Source: Aurantibacter sp034110465 (GTDB lineage Bacteria > Bacteroidota > Bacteroidia > Flavobacteriales > Flavobacteriaceae). Taken from it: a stretch of 64,000 bases of DNA. The stretch covers positions 1-64,000 of the forward strand of contig JAWUZD010000003.1 of assembly GCA_034110465.1 (NCBI GenBank). The letters run 5' to 3'. The notes under the pieces were generated by a model, which saw only the letters and a list, made by a program, of their open reading frames with translations, searched no databases and had not been told where the DNA came from. The position numbers were made by a program, and so were the translations under genes. This document shows positions 16,488 through 26,050 of this stretch, one piece after another (position 1 is the first letter of the stretch; each line of letters opens with the position of its first letter).

Positions 16488-17726
16488 ATGGCAAAAATTA
16501 TTCCTTTTAAAGCAGTAAGACCAACAAGAGATAAAGTAAGTTTAGTAGCTTCTAGATCTTATCAAAGTTATTCTGCAGACGAACGAGATTCTAGAATGGA
16601 TTATAATCCGTTCTCATTTTTACACATTGTAAATCCTGGGTATAAATATGATCAAGAAATCTCTGGAGAACAGCGCTACAAATTAGTAAAGAATAGGTAT
16701 TTAGAATTTAAAGAAGATAAAGTCTTTATTCAGGATCAAAAACCATGTTACTACATTTATAAAATTATAGATCGAGATCATCAAGTTTTCAATGGTATTA
16801 TAGCTGCAGCAAGTGTAGAAGATTACAAAAATAATATTATTAAAAAGCACGAAGACACTATAGCTTCTCGAGAAAACACATTTAAAGACTACTTAAAAAC
16901 AGTAGGTTTTAATGCTGAACCAGTTTTAATTACTTACCCAAAAAACAAAAAAATAGAACACGTAATTTCTAAAACTCAGCAAACTAGAGCCGAGTTTGAA
17001 TTCACAACAACCTATAGAGATACACATTATTTGTGGTTGGTTACAGAGCAGAATGCTATTGATACAATTCAACAATCATTTTCTAAAATAGACCATTTAT
17101 ACATTGCAGATGGACACCATAGAAGCGCTTCTTCTTCTCTACTCTGTGAAGATTTAATAAAGGAAAACAATAATCATACAGGTAAAGAAACTTACAACTA
17201 TTTTATGAGTTTCTTAATTGCAGAAGATGAATTACAAATACACGAATTTAACAGACTAATAAAAGATTTAAATGGCTTAAGTAAGGAAACTTTTTTAATT
17301 AAGTTAGATGAAATTTTTAGAATTGAAAATCGTGGCCAAATGACATATAAACCTTCTAAAAAACACCATTTTAGTATGTATTTAGATGGCGATTTTTATT
17401 CGTTATATCTCAGAAAAACAGATATTGAATTTGAAACAGCTTTAGATAGTTTAGATGCACATATTCTATACAAAACTATTTTAGAGCCTATTCTTGGTAT
17501 TAACGACCTAAGAAAAAACACACGAATAAATTATAGCAGCGGAAAAAAAGATTTTGTTTATTTAAAATCTGTAGTAGATTCTGGAGAATTTAAATTAGCT
17601 TTTGGAATGCTACCAGCAACTATAGAGGAAATAAAAAAGATTTCTGACGAAGGTTTAACTATGCCTCCAAAAAGCACTTACATACAGCCAAAGTTAAGAA
17701 GTGGTGTTGCTATTTATGAGTTCTAG
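16488..17726 (+). CDS. DUF1015 family protein
   Basis: 412 residues, the usual length of the DUF1015 (SpoIIIAH-unrelated, HTH-annotated) family. Visible conserved stretches are IIPFKAVRPTRDKV at the N-terminus, NPFSFLHIVNPG, YYIYKI, IADGHHRSASS (about 208-218, a strongly conserved 'DGHHR' motif suggesting a phosphate or metal site) and LPATIEEI near the end. Function is not established; an enzymatic role is plausible from the DGHHR motif. Its neighbours here (acyl-CoA dehydrogenase, yggS) are commonly kept together in flavobacteria. Confidence 0.88.
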   Translation: MAKIIPFKAVRPTRDKVSLVASRSYQSYSADERDSRMDYNPFSFLHIVNPGYKYDQEISGEQRYKLVKNRYLEFKEDKVFIQDQKPCYYIYKIIDRDHQVFNGIIAAASVEDYKNNIIKKHEDTIASRENTFKDYLKTVGFNAEPVLITYPKNKKIEHVISKTQQTRAEFEFTTTYRDTHYLWLVTEQNAIDTIQQSFSKIDHLYIADGHHRSASSSLLCEDLIKENNNHTGKETYNYFMSFLIAEDELQIHEFNRLIKDLNGLSKETFLIKLDEIFRIENRGQMTYKPSKKHHFSMYLDGDFYSLYLRKTDIEFETALDSLDAHILYKTILEPILGINDLRKNTRINYSSGKKDFVYLKSVVDSGEFKLAFGMLPATIEEIKKISDEGLTMPPKSTYIQPKLRSGVAIYEF

Positions 17727-17780
17727 AATTCCTGCGCACAGGCGGTAATTTTATTATGAGACAATTAAACCTAAACATTT

Positions 17781-18364
17781 ATGAAAACATTACTAATCAT
17801 TATTTTATTTTCATTATTAATGAGTTGTAATAATAAAAACAATAAACTTTCAAAAGCAGGAAAAATTGACACGTTATTATATTCAAACAAATCTTATCAT
17901 GGTTTCAAAAAACTTTCTATATATAGTAATAAAAGGTTTAAATTAATTACCCAACATCATTATGATTTAGGTTATTCTAAAATAACTGGACTTTATACTA
18001 AAACTAATAATCGATTAATTCTAAATCCAGTTTTGTGCTTAGAATGTAAATATGTAAACTTAGATAATATTGTTAAATCTGTTTGTGACACTATTAAATT
18101 CTCTAATCTTGAATTCAAAGTTAAAACTAACTATTTTTCCTTTAATTGGAAAAAAATAATTATTTGCTATCTGAAGAGCCTGACGCAGTATTAGTAGTAG
18201 GTAAAGACGAAAATGATTTTAATAGATTTATTAATAATTATAATAATGGCTATGGGGTGCATAAATATAGAAGTTACTTAGTTTCAGCTGCTAAAGAAAT
18301 TATTAATACAGAATTACCAATAGATTCATTTCCTGAAAATTATAGAAAATTGATATTACAATAA
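17781..18364 (+). pseudogene. Small lipoprotein gene of unknown function, broken by a -1 frameshift at an A7 run
   Basis: The first frame (17781-18194) encodes a lipoprotein signal MKTLLIIILFSLLMSCNN (Cys at 16) and about 120 residues of unknown sequence. The second frame (from about 18146 to 18364) continues with EEPDAVLVVGKDENDFNRF. The frames overlap at a run of seven A (18150-18156): adding one base there gives a single 194-residue protein reading through NWKKNNYLLSEEPD. The stop overlaps the yggS start in the arrangement TAATG, so the gene was probably translationally coupled to yggS. It could be a decayed gene, a phase-variable or slippage-expressed gene, or a sequencing error. Confidence 0.65.
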
Positions 18365-19032
18365 TGAGCATTACAAAAAACCTACAATATATAAAAGACA
18401 GCTTACCAGAACACGTGACTTTAGTTGCGGTAAGTAAAACAAAACCTATAGCCGATTTACAAGAAGCTTACAACGCAGGACAACGCATTTTTGGGGAAAA
18501 CAAAATCCAAGAAATGGCAGAAAAATTTGAAGTTTTACCCAAAGATATTTTTTGGCATATGATTGGACATGTGCAAAGCAATAAAGTAAAATATATGGCA
18601 GAATTTGTGGATTTAATTCACGGTTGCGATAGTTTTAAATTATTAAAAGAAATAAACAAACAAGCTAAAAAACACGGCAGAACTATAAACTGCTTGCTTC
18701 AACTAAAAATAGCTAAAGAAGACACTAAATTTGGTATGAGTCAAGAAGACGCTTCTACTCTACTAAAATCCGAAGAATTTGCCGATTTAAAAAACATTTT
18801 TGTAACTGGTGTTATGGGAATGGCCACTTTTACAGATCATCAAAATCAAGTAAAAGAAGAATTTGAAACTTTAAAATCGATTTTTGAATCGCTAAAATCA
18901 ATAGAAACAGAAAATTCTGCATTACAAACCATAAGTATGGGAATGAGTGGCGATTATAAACTAGCAATAGATTGTGGTAGTACAATGGTTCGTGTTGGAA
19001 GTAGTATATTTGGAAGCAGAAATTATAATTAA
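18364..19032 (+). CDS. yggS: YggS-family pyridoxal phosphate homeostasis protein
   Basis: 222 residues, the normal length. It is a cytoplasmic PLP carrier that tunes vitamin B6 and amino-acid pools. The PLP-binding Lys is in LVAVSKTKP (about 19-27), followed by FGENKIQEMAEK, WHMIGHVQSNKVKY ('HfIG.lQ.NK.k'), and the C-terminal SMGMSGDYKLAID ('SMGMS.D...AI') and TMVRVGSSIFG ('t.vRiG..iFG'). All hallmark residues are present. The ATG overlaps the stop of the preceding broken gene by one base. Confidence 0.96.
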   Translation: MSITKNLQYIKDSLPEHVTLVAVSKTKPIADLQEAYNAGQRIFGENKIQEMAEKFEVLPKDIFWHMIGHVQSNKVKYMAEFVDLIHGCDSFKLLKEINKQAKKHGRTINCLLQLKIAKEDTKFGMSQEDASTLLKSEEFADLKNIFVTGVMGMATFTDHQNQVKEEFETLKSIFESLKSIETENSALQTISMGMSGDYKLAIDCGSTMVRVGSSIFGSRNYN

Positions 19033-19047
19033 TTACTCGAAAAAAGC

Positions 19048-20409
19048 TTGTACGCAATAATAGACATAGAAACCACTGGAGGAAAATTTAATGAAGAAGG
19101 CATTACAGAAATTGCTATTTATAAATTTGATGGTCATGAAATTGTAGATCAATTTATAAGTTTAGTTAATCCGGAAAAAGCCATTCAACCATTTGTGGTT
19201 AACCTTACAGGAATAAACAACAAAATGCTTATTAATGCACCTAAATTTTTTGAGGTGGCTAAACGCATTGTAGAAATTACGCAAGACTGCATTTTTGTAG
19301 CTCATAACACATCATTTGATTATAGAATTTTACGTACAGAATTTAGACGTTTAGGTTTTGAATACGAAAGAGAAACGTTATGCACAGTAGAATTATCTAA
19401 AAAATTAATTCCAGATATGCCATCTTACAGTTTAGGAAAGCTAGTTAGAGCACTTGGAATTCCTGTAACAGATAGACATCGTGCTTCTGGTGATGCTTTA
19501 GCAACAGTTAAACTATTTAAATTATTATTAAATAAAGACACCGAAAAAACTATAATTACAGAAGCTTTAAAAACGAAACCAAAGCATCAATTAGAGCCAA
19601 AATTAATAGAAATATTAGATACTTTACCTAATAAAACTGGTGTTTATTATATTCATAATAAAGATGGAAATATTATTTATATAGGGAAAAGTAACAACAT
19701 AAAAAACAGAATAAATCAGCATTTTACAGGAACAACTGCTAAGTCTAAAAAAATACAAATTAACGTATCTAATGTTACTTTTGAAATTACGGGAAGTGAA
19801 TTAGTTGCTCTATTAAAAGAAAGCGAAGAAATAAAACGAATTAAACCTCTTTATAATCGTGCGTTACGAAAACGACTTTTTACTACAGGTTTATATCATG
19901 AAACAGACGAAAACGGTTATATCAATTTAAGTGTTGATAAAGCAGATGGAAGACGTCGAAGTATTACCACATTTACAAACAGACAAAATGGTAATACTTT
20001 TGTTGAAAAAATAGTAGATGAATTTAATTTATGTCAGAAACTAACAGGATTATATAACAGTAAAACCAGTTGTTTTAGATATGAATTAGATAGTTGTTTA
20101 GGTGCTTGTGTAAACGAAGAAACAACAGAAGATTATAACTTACGTGTTAATCAGTTTTTAAAAAAATACAATTACAAAAACAAGAATATGGTTATTCTAG
20201 ATCGCGGACGCGATGTAGATGAACGTAGCGCAATTCTTATAGAAAATGGTGAATTTAAAGGCCTAGCTTTTATTAATTTAAACTATCAAATTACAAAAAT
20301 CGATATTTTAAAAACACTTATTACTACTATGGAGAACAACAAAGATAGTCAGCATATTATTCAATCATATCTTAGAAAAAATCCAAAACTTAAAATTATA
20401 ACACTATAA
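19048..20409 (+). CDS. DEDDh exonuclease fused to a UvrC-like GIY-YIG domain
   Basis: 453 residues. Residues 1-165 form a DnaQ-type 3'-5' exonuclease with DEDDh residues in AIIDIETTGG, AHNTSFDYRIL and HRASGDALATV. Residues about 195-280 are a GIY-YIG nuclease (TGVYYIHNKDGNIIYIGKS, Arg in NRINQHF, Glu in LLKESEEIKRIKP), resembling UvrC/Cho. The remaining part has three Cys in a segment like the UvrC middle region. Exonuclease-UvrC-like fusions are known in Bacteroidota and Actinobacteria; a DNA-repair role is likely but undefined. No ATG is available: the start is TTG at 19048, directly before the conserved YAIIDIETTG. Confidence 0.88.
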   Translation: MYAIIDIETTGGKFNEEGITEIAIYKFDGHEIVDQFISLVNPEKAIQPFVVNLTGINNKMLINAPKFFEVAKRIVEITQDCIFVAHNTSFDYRILRTEFRRLGFEYERETLCTVELSKKLIPDMPSYSLGKLVRALGIPVTDRHRASGDALATVKLFKLLLNKDTEKTIITEALKTKPKHQLEPKLIEILDTLPNKTGVYYIHNKDGNIIYIGKSNNIKNRINQHFTGTTAKSKKIQINVSNVTFEITGSELVALLKESEEIKRIKPLYNRALRKRLFTTGLYHETDENGYINLSVDKADGRRRSITTFTNRQNGNTFVEKIVDEFNLCQKLTGLYNSKTSCFRYELDSCLGACVNEETTEDYNLRVNQFLKKYNYKNKNMVILDRGRDVDERSAILIENGEFKGLAFINLNYQITKIDILKTLITTMENNKDSQHIIQSYLRKNPKLKIITL

Positions 20410-20441
20410 TTGGATTAATTTTAACAAAAAGACTAACTTTG
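20410..20441 (+). promoter_or_regulatory. Bacteroidota promoter for the K+ channel gene, giving a near-leaderless mRNA
   Basis: TTG (20410-20412), 21-bp spacer, then TAACTTTG (20434-20441), a good match to TTG/TAnnTTTG. The ATG at 20447 begins only 5 bp after the -7 box, so transcription would start at or next to the start codon. Confidence 0.65.
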
Positions 20442-20446
20442 AGTTA

Positions 20447-21334
20447 ATGGCACATCAAAACAAACAATTAACCTGGAAAAAGAAACTTCATGAAATAATT
20501 TATGAAGCCGATACACCTGCAGGAAAAGCTTTTGATCTTATATTATTAGTTTTTATTTTAGCAAGTATTGCACTTGTAATGCTTGAAAGTGTTAATGAAA
20601 TAGACAAAAAATATCATGATTTAATTGACATTGCAGAATGGGCAATAACTATTCTTTTTACTTTTGAATATATAGCACGAATTTTAACCGTTGAAAAACC
20701 ACTTAAATATATTTTTAGTTTTTACGGCATTATAGATTTACTCTCTACAATACCTAAATACCTGTCTTTTATTTTTGTAGGTTCTCATGCTTTAGTAACA
20801 CTAAGAGCTTTGCGTTTACTACGTGTATTTAGAATTTTAAAATTAGCTCGTTTTTTAGGCGCATCTAATCAATTAAAAGACTCCATAATTGCTAGTCGAG
20901 TTAAAATATTAGTGTTTTTATTTGCTGTATTAGTATCGTCTGTAATTTTTGGTTCTATCATGTATTTAGTAGAAGGCGAAGAAAATGGATTTACTAATAT
21001 TCCAAAAAGTGTCTATTGGTGTATTGTAACACTTACAACAGTTGGCTTTGGAGATATTGCACCACAAACGCCTTTAGGACAGTTTATAACATCTATAATA
21101 ATGATTCTAGGTTATGGTATTATTGCTGTACCAACAGGAATTGTTTCTGCTGAATTTGTTAAAACCAATAACAAAGATAAAGACGAAAAGATAAAGCAAG
21201 ACTTAAAGAAAGAGATTATTAGTGAAGTTTACCCACAAGTACATTTAAACACGCAAATATGTTCTAAATGCCACGCCAAAAACCATACAGATGATGCTGA
21301 GTTTTGTAGAAAGTGCGGAACATCTTTACATTAA
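20447..21334 (+). CDS. Voltage-gated-type K+ channel with a C-terminal zinc ribbon
   Basis: 295 residues with six membrane helices. S4 carries spaced arginines in LRALRLLRVFRILKLARFLG (about 124-143). The pore loop has the selectivity filter TLTTVGFGDIAPQ (about 195-207), characteristic of K+ channels, between S5 and S6. After S6 a charged linker (NKDKDEKIKQDLKKE) leads to a Cys4 zinc ribbon, CSKCHAKN...FCRKCG, at the extreme C-terminus. The ribbon is unusual and may help assembly or sense metal or redox state. The gene lies 3 bp before miaA. Confidence 0.92.
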   Translation: MAHQNKQLTWKKKLHEIIYEADTPAGKAFDLILLVFILASIALVMLESVNEIDKKYHDLIDIAEWAITILFTFEYIARILTVEKPLKYIFSFYGIIDLLSTIPKYLSFIFVGSHALVTLRALRLLRVFRILKLARFLGASNQLKDSIIASRVKILVFLFAVLVSSVIFGSIMYLVEGEENGFTNIPKSVYWCIVTLTTVGFGDIAPQTPLGQFITSIIMILGYGIIAVPTGIVSAEFVKTNNKDKDEKIKQDLKKEIISEVYPQVHLNTQICSKCHAKNHTDDAEFCRKCGTSLH

Positions 21335-21337
21335 ATT

Positions 21338-22258
21338 ATGAGTTCTACTAAAACCTTAATTTCGGTAGTTGGTCCTACGGCTATTGGAAAAACTAGCTTA
21401 GCTATTAAGTTGGCTAATTATTATGGAACAGAGATAATTTCGGCAGATTCAAGACAGTTTTTTAAAGAAATGAGCATTGGAACTGCTGCTCCTACTCTAG
21501 ACGAATTAAGCCAAGCTAAGCATCATTTTATTCATCATAAATCTATTTTAGAAGATTATAATGTAGGAACTTTTGAAAAAGAAGCACTAAAAACATTAGA
21601 CCATTTATTTAAATCTAAAGACACAGTGATTATGGTTGGTGGTTCTGGTTTATACGTAAATGGGTTAACTAAAGGCTTAGACTATTTTCCTGAAGTTGAT
21701 TCTTCTATTCGTGAAACACTAAATCTTCAGCTTATAAACAATGGTTTAGAATCTTTACAACTTCAACTTAAAAAATTAGACTTTAAGAGTTTTGAAACCA
21801 TAGAAATTTCAAATCCAAAACGTGTTATTAGAGCTTTAGAAATCTGTATTGGTAGCGGAAAGCCTTATTCTAGTTTTCTAAAACAAAAAGAGAATAAACG
21901 TAGTTTTAATGTTATTACTGTTGGTATTACTGCTGATAGAGCTGTTATTTACGATAGAATAAATAGTAGAGTAGATATTATGATGGATTTAGGTTTACTA
22001 AATGAAGTTAGACAACTTGAGCCACACAAAAAATTAAACAGTTTAAATACGGTTGGATACAAAGAACTTTTTAAGTATCTTGATAAAGAATGGACTTTAG
22101 ATTTTGCTATAAGTGAAATTAAGAAGAATTCCAGACGTTTTGCAAAAAGACAATTAACTTGGTTTAAAAGAAATACAGAAACTATTTGGGTTGACTATAA
22201 AGATGATTTTGAACTAATTTTAGATAAAATAAACAATTATGCTACAGCACATAAATAA
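21338..22258 (+). CDS. miaA: tRNA dimethylallyltransferase MiaA
   Basis: 306 residues. It transfers the dimethylallyl group to A37 of tRNAs reading UNN codons. Motifs: VVGPTAIGKTSLAIKLA (P-loop), ISADSRQFFKEMSIGTAAP (the 'DSRQ.Y..m.IGTAKP' segment), MVGGSGLYVNGL, NPKRVIRALEI and TVGYKEL. The length and all family motifs are as expected. The next gene starts 20 bp inside its 3' end, indicating coupled translation. Confidence 0.96.
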   Translation: MSSTKTLISVVGPTAIGKTSLAIKLANYYGTEIISADSRQFFKEMSIGTAAPTLDELSQAKHHFIHHKSILEDYNVGTFEKEALKTLDHLFKSKDTVIMVGGSGLYVNGLTKGLDYFPEVDSSIRETLNLQLINNGLESLQLQLKKLDFKSFETIEISNPKRVIRALEICIGSGKPYSSFLKQKENKRSFNVITVGITADRAVIYDRINSRVDIMMDLGLLNEVRQLEPHKKLNSLNTVGYKELFKYLDKEWTLDFAISEIKKNSRRFAKRQLTWFKRNTETIWVDYKDDFELILDKINNYATAHK

Positions 22259-22697
22259 ATTAGAATTAGCTTTAAATCATTTTGAAGCAACTAATATACC
22301 CGTTTCTAATAGAGCTGTAGACTGGCACATAGACCATTGTATTAGAATTATAGTTGGTGTTTGCAGTCAGTTAAAAAAAAATGAACCTACAGCATATAAA
22401 AAAACATTTAATCTAAAGCGTGCTTTAATTTTAAAAAGCGGCTATATTCCAAGAGGAAAAGCCAAAGCTCCAAAACACGTAAATACACTTGAAGCTATTA
22501 ATAGAAATGAAGTAATTTCTTTAATCGACAAAGCAAAACTAAGTATTGAAGAAATTAACGATTTGCCTAAAAGCACTTTTTTTACTCATCCGTTTTTTGG
22601 TGACCTCAACTTAAAACAAACCAAGCGTTTTCTAGAAGTTCATACTAATCATCATTTAAAAATTATTGATGATATTATTAGTAGTAAAACAGCATAA
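22239..22697 (+). CDS. DinB-superfamily (DUF1569-like) protein
   Basis: 152 residues. A four-helix DinB/YfiT-like fold is suggested by widely spaced metal-type histidines: VDWHIDHCIRI (about 27-37), THPFFGDLNLKQTKRFLEVHTNHHLKII (about 115-142), the latter matching the DUF1569 'HP.FG.l...e....H..hH' pattern. DinB-like proteins often bind a divalent metal and act as thiol-dependent transferases, but the substrate here is unknown. It overlaps miaA by 20 bp and ends 6 bp before the next gene. Confidence 0.72.
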   Translation: MLQHINKLELALNHFEATNIPVSNRAVDWHIDHCIRIIVGVCSQLKKNEPTAYKKTFNLKRALILKSGYIPRGKAKAPKHVNTLEAINRNEVISLIDKAKLSIEEINDLPKSTFFTHPFFGDLNLKQTKRFLEVHTNHHLKIIDDIISSKTA

Positions 22698-22703
22698 TTA
22701 TTT

Positions 22704-23717
22704 ATGAAGCGTTTTATCAAAAAACTTTTATCCTTTACATTACCTTTTTTAATTATTGTAATTACTGTTCAGTTTTTTGATTTTTTTAAAATCTACAAAA
22801 CCTACAACAACTATTTTGAAAACAACAGAATTTCCCAAAACAGAACTTTTTTTGCTACAAAAACCTTTATTGAACATAAAGATTCCATCCAATACAACAC
22901 TTTTGTTTTTGGTAATTCTAGATCTCAAGCTTTTAAAGACTCAAGCTTAATTAAACATTTTGGACTAACTGCAAAACCTTTTCATTTTGATTCTGATAGT
23001 GAATCACTTTATGGTATTTATAAAAAATTAGAATTTTTATCTTTAAATAAAGCTAACTTAACAAACGTACTAATAGCATTAGATGCTTCAATTTTAAAAA
23101 TTACTACCGCAAGAAACACCTACAATTATATTAATCCACCAGAATTTAATGATGTTTCTAAATTTAAGTTTTATAGTGAATTTATAAAAACTAGTTGCAA
23201 TCCAAAATTTATTACAGCAATTACAGACTTTAGTATTTTTAAAACGGAAAGGCGCTATATGAAGAAATATATCCTAACAGCTAAAAATATAGATACCTAC
23301 AATAGATATTCTTTAGATTGTAGGTATGGAAACGAAATTGAATTAAAACAAGATTCCATTTTGTATTACAAAACAATGTTTTCAAAAAAAGCCTTTATAG
23401 CAAGAGAAAATTACAAAAGAGATTCTATTAAATTAACAGATAAACATATTGATTTATTACAAAAAATAGCTTCAATTTTAAACCAACAGAATACTAAATA
23501 CCGAATTATTATTTCGCCTTTATACAACCAAACAGCTTTACAGAAAGATATTAAAAACCTTATTAAATCTACCTTTAAACCAAATACTGTTTTTGATTTT
23601 TCGGGTGAAAACAAATTTACTAATTCTATTGGGAACTACTACGAATGGAGCCACTACAAACCTTTTGTAGCGGAACAACTACTAAATAGTATCAATAAAA
23701 AAAGAGCCTTAAATTAA
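22704..23717 (+). CDS. Membrane-anchored SGNH/DltD-like protein
   Basis: 337 residues with one N-terminal membrane anchor (about 10-27). The segment TFVFGNSRSQAFKDS (about 67-81) resembles the 'G.S....' block of SGNH hydrolases such as AlgX/AlgJ and DltD, and the C-terminal YYEWSHYKPFVAEQLL resembles their 'D.SH...' block, although Trp replaces Asp here. A role in acyl or acetyl transfer to a surface polymer is possible, but no MBOAT partner is visible in the window. It is the last gene of the plus-strand run that begins at the K+ channel. Confidence 0.6.
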   Translation: MKRFIKKLLSFTLPFLIIVITVQFFDFFKIYKTYNNYFENNRISQNRTFFATKTFIEHKDSIQYNTFVFGNSRSQAFKDSSLIKHFGLTAKPFHFDSDSESLYGIYKKLEFLSLNKANLTNVLIALDASILKITTARNTYNYINPPEFNDVSKFKFYSEFIKTSCNPKFITAITDFSIFKTERRYMKKYILTAKNIDTYNRYSLDCRYGNEIELKQDSILYYKTMFSKKAFIARENYKRDSIKLTDKHIDLLQKIASILNQQNTKYRIIISPLYNQTALQKDIKNLIKSTFKPNTVFDFSGENKFTNSIGNYYEWSHYKPFVAEQLLNSINKKRALN

Positions 23718-23730
23718 AAGCTCTTTTTTT
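23697..23730. terminator. Terminator overlapping the end of the SGNH-like gene
   Basis: AAAAAAAGAGC (23697-23707) pairs with GCTCTTTTTTT (23720-23730) around a 12-nt loop. The stop codon (23715-23717) lies in the loop, so the last codons are part of the hairpin. A- and T-runs on both sides let it serve both the gene on the left and the convergent response regulator. Confidence 0.8.
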
Positions 23731-23758
23731 ATTGAATTACTATAGTTAAATTTTACAA

Positions 23759-24463
23759 CTAGCTATTAATAACTAGCCTAAAACCTTCTCCGTGTATATT
23801 TAAGATTTCTACTTTTTCATCCTTTTTAAGATACTTACGTAATTTTGCTATATAAACATCCATACTTCTTGACGTGAAATAATTATCATCTCTCCATATT
23901 TTTGTTAAAGCTAATTCACGCGGCATTAGATCGTTAACATGTAAAGCCAACAATCTTAATAATTGATTTTCTTTAGGAGATAATTTTTCAGGCTCATCTC
24001 CTTTATAGCTTAAAAATCTTAATTTAGAATTTAATTCAAAACCACCAATAGTAAACATAAACTCTGCGCTATCTGCAACAGTATCTTTAGATTTACGCTG
24101 TATAATAGCATTGATTTTCATTAATAAAACTTCGCTATCAAATGGCTTGTTTAAATAATCGTCTGCACCAACTTTGTAACCTTTTAGCACATCTTCTTTC
24201 ATAGCTTTAGCAGTTAAGAAAATAATTGGCACTTCTTTATTTTTCTCTCTAATTTCTTTAGCCAATGTAAACCCATCTTTATAAGGCATCATTACATCTA
24301 AAATACATAAATCGAAATCACTTTTTTTGAACTTTTCGAAGCCTTCCATACCATTTTTGGCGTGTATAACATCGTAATCATTCATCATTAAATAATCTTT
24401 TAAAACAATTCCAAAATTCGGATCATCTTCTACTAATAATATTCTTTTTAATTGCTTTTCCAT
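23759..24463 (-). CDS. OmpR-family response regulator (RprY-like)
   Basis: 234 residues. The receiver domain begins RILLVEDDPNFGIVLKDYL; the phosphoacceptor Asp is in LCILDVMMPYKDGF (about 53), Thr in IIFLTAKA and Lys in YLNKPFD. The C-terminal winged helix (about 135-232) has LSPKENQLLRLLA and SRSMDVYIAKLRKYL, typical of OmpR/PhoB DNA-binding domains. It is read with its kinase (11 bp apart). The pair resembles RprX/RprY of Bacteroidota; the stimulus is unknown. Confidence 0.9.
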   Translation of the reverse strand: MEKQLKRILLVEDDPNFGIVLKDYLMMNDYDVIHAKNGMEGFEKFKKSDFDLCILDVMMPYKDGFTLAKEIREKNKEVPIIFLTAKAMKEDVLKGYKVGADDYLNKPFDSEVLLMKINAIIQRKSKDTVADSAEFMFTIGGFELNSKLRFLSYKGDEPEKLSPKENQLLRLLALHVNDLMPRELALTKIWRDDNYFTSRSMDVYIAKLRKYLKKDEKVEILNIHGEGFRLVINS

Positions 24464-24474
24464 AGTCTTTTTTT

Positions 24475-26046
24475 TTATGATATTAAAGGCAGTTTTATTG
24501 TAAACGTACTTCCAATACCTTTTTCACTTTCTACTGTTATATGTCCTTGATGATCATCTACAATTTGCTTAACATAAGCCAATCCTAATCCGTGACCTTT
24601 TACATTATGAACATTTCCCGTATGTTCCCTATAAAACTTCTCAAAAACTCTTTTTTGTGCGACTTTACTCATTCCCGATCCATAATCTTTTATATGAAGT
24701 AATACAAAATTCCCATCTAATTCTGTAGAGACCTCAATTCTTAAAGGTTTATTTTCTGGCGTATATTTAATAGCATTATCTAAAATATTTACAATTACGT
24801 TTGTAAAATGCGTTTCGTTTGCTAGAACAGAAGTGTTTTGAGCTTTTAATTCCTGTTTAATTTCGCCGTTTTTATCTTCTACTATTAATTCCACATGAGA
24901 TACAGCATCTTCTACTAAGTCATGTAAATCAAATTTTTCTTTACTAATATTTAATTCGTTTTTTTCAAGCTTAGAAATACGCAAAACATTTTCTACTTGC
25001 GCATGCATACGTTTATTCTCTTCTCGTATCATTCGTAAATAGCGCAACACTTTTTCTTTATCGTCTATTATTTTAGGGTTTTTTATAGCGTCTAAAGCTA
25101 AATTTATAGTTGCTATAGGCGTTTTAAACTCATGCGTCATATTATTAATAAAATCGGTTTTAATTTCCGAAATCTGACGTTGCTTAATTAACTGTAGTAA
25201 TGCACTAGAAAATGCTATAATAATAATACCTGTAAATAGTATTGATAAAATTAAGTTAGTATAAACACTCGAAAAAGCATAATTGCTTCGCTTTGGGAAA
25301 TTAACCAAAAGCCTATAATTATTCTTTTGATTTCTATTACTAAATATCGGTAAACTAAAAGGAAGTGCTTGATCTATATCAAAATCTTCCGTTCTAATTT
25401 TAGTAGCCAAATTATTACTAAAGACTGCAAACTCGTAATCTAAATTTATTTCGTCTTCTGCTAATTTAAACTTAAGCAATTCATCTATTTTCTTGACAGA
25501 TGTACGTTTTTGAATTGGTATTCTGTAAGCATAATCGTTATAAAAAGCATCCCATAAAATCTGTTCAGACTCTGATATGGTACTAATTTCAGACAATAAA
25601 CCAGAAATTTTACCTGATCCATCTAAATTATTATTTTCAAATATTTTGGTTTCTCGTTGATTTATAATTCGTTTAACATTAATACTATCTAAACCAATAT
25701 CAAACAAAGCAGAAGACCATTTAAAATCCTCTTCAACAATTCCGTTTCTATATTGTAGTGTTTTATTATTATTTCTATCTTCTTCTTTTATATAAAAGTT
25801 AATAATAGCTGTTGTATCTATTTTTCCACCATTTGCAATTAGTTCTTTAATCTTAATGTTATGACTTAGCTTATCATCTTTTTCTATTGATAAAACAACG
25901 TAACTCAAGGACTTCTTTACATTCGTTTTAAACTGATTCTCGAATGCTGTAATAGAATTGTTAATATAATAAGCCTGTAGACATATTATCCCGGTAAGAG
26001 AAAGACTCATTAATACAACTAATACTATAAATTTAATTCTATTCAT
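24475..26046 (-). CDS. Membrane sensor histidine kinase (RprX-like)
   Basis: 523 residues. A membrane helix at about 5-28, a periplasmic sensing region of about 230 residues with no named domain, a second helix at about 265-287, then the kinase core. The H-box is NMTHEFKTPIATINLALDAI, the N-box VIVNILDNAIKYTPE, and the G-boxes KDYGSGMS and GHGLGLAYVKQ. All catalytic elements are present. It precedes its response regulator in one transcript. A TAAATTTG box lies 4 bp before the ATG. Confidence 0.9.
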   Translation of the reverse strand: MNRIKFIVLVVLMSLSLTGIICLQAYYINNSITAFENQFKTNVKKSLSYVVLSIEKDDKLSHNIKIKELIANGGKIDTTAIINFYIKEEDRNNNKTLQYRNGIVEEDFKWSSALFDIGLDSINVKRIINQRETKIFENNNLDGSGKISGLLSEISTISESEQILWDAFYNDYAYRIPIQKRTSVKKIDELLKFKLAEDEINLDYEFAVFSNNLATKIRTEDFDIDQALPFSLPIFSNRNQKNNYRLLVNFPKRSNYAFSSVYTNLILSILFTGIIIIAFSSALLQLIKQRQISEIKTDFINNMTHEFKTPIATINLALDAIKNPKIIDDKEKVLRYLRMIREENKRMHAQVENVLRISKLEKNELNISKEKFDLHDLVEDAVSHVELIVEDKNGEIKQELKAQNTSVLANETHFTNVIVNILDNAIKYTPENKPLRIEVSTELDGNFVLLHIKDYGSGMSKVAQKRVFEKFYREHTGNVHNVKGHGLGLAYVKQIVDDHQGHITVESEKGIGSTFTIKLPLIS

Positions 26047-26050
26047 TAGT

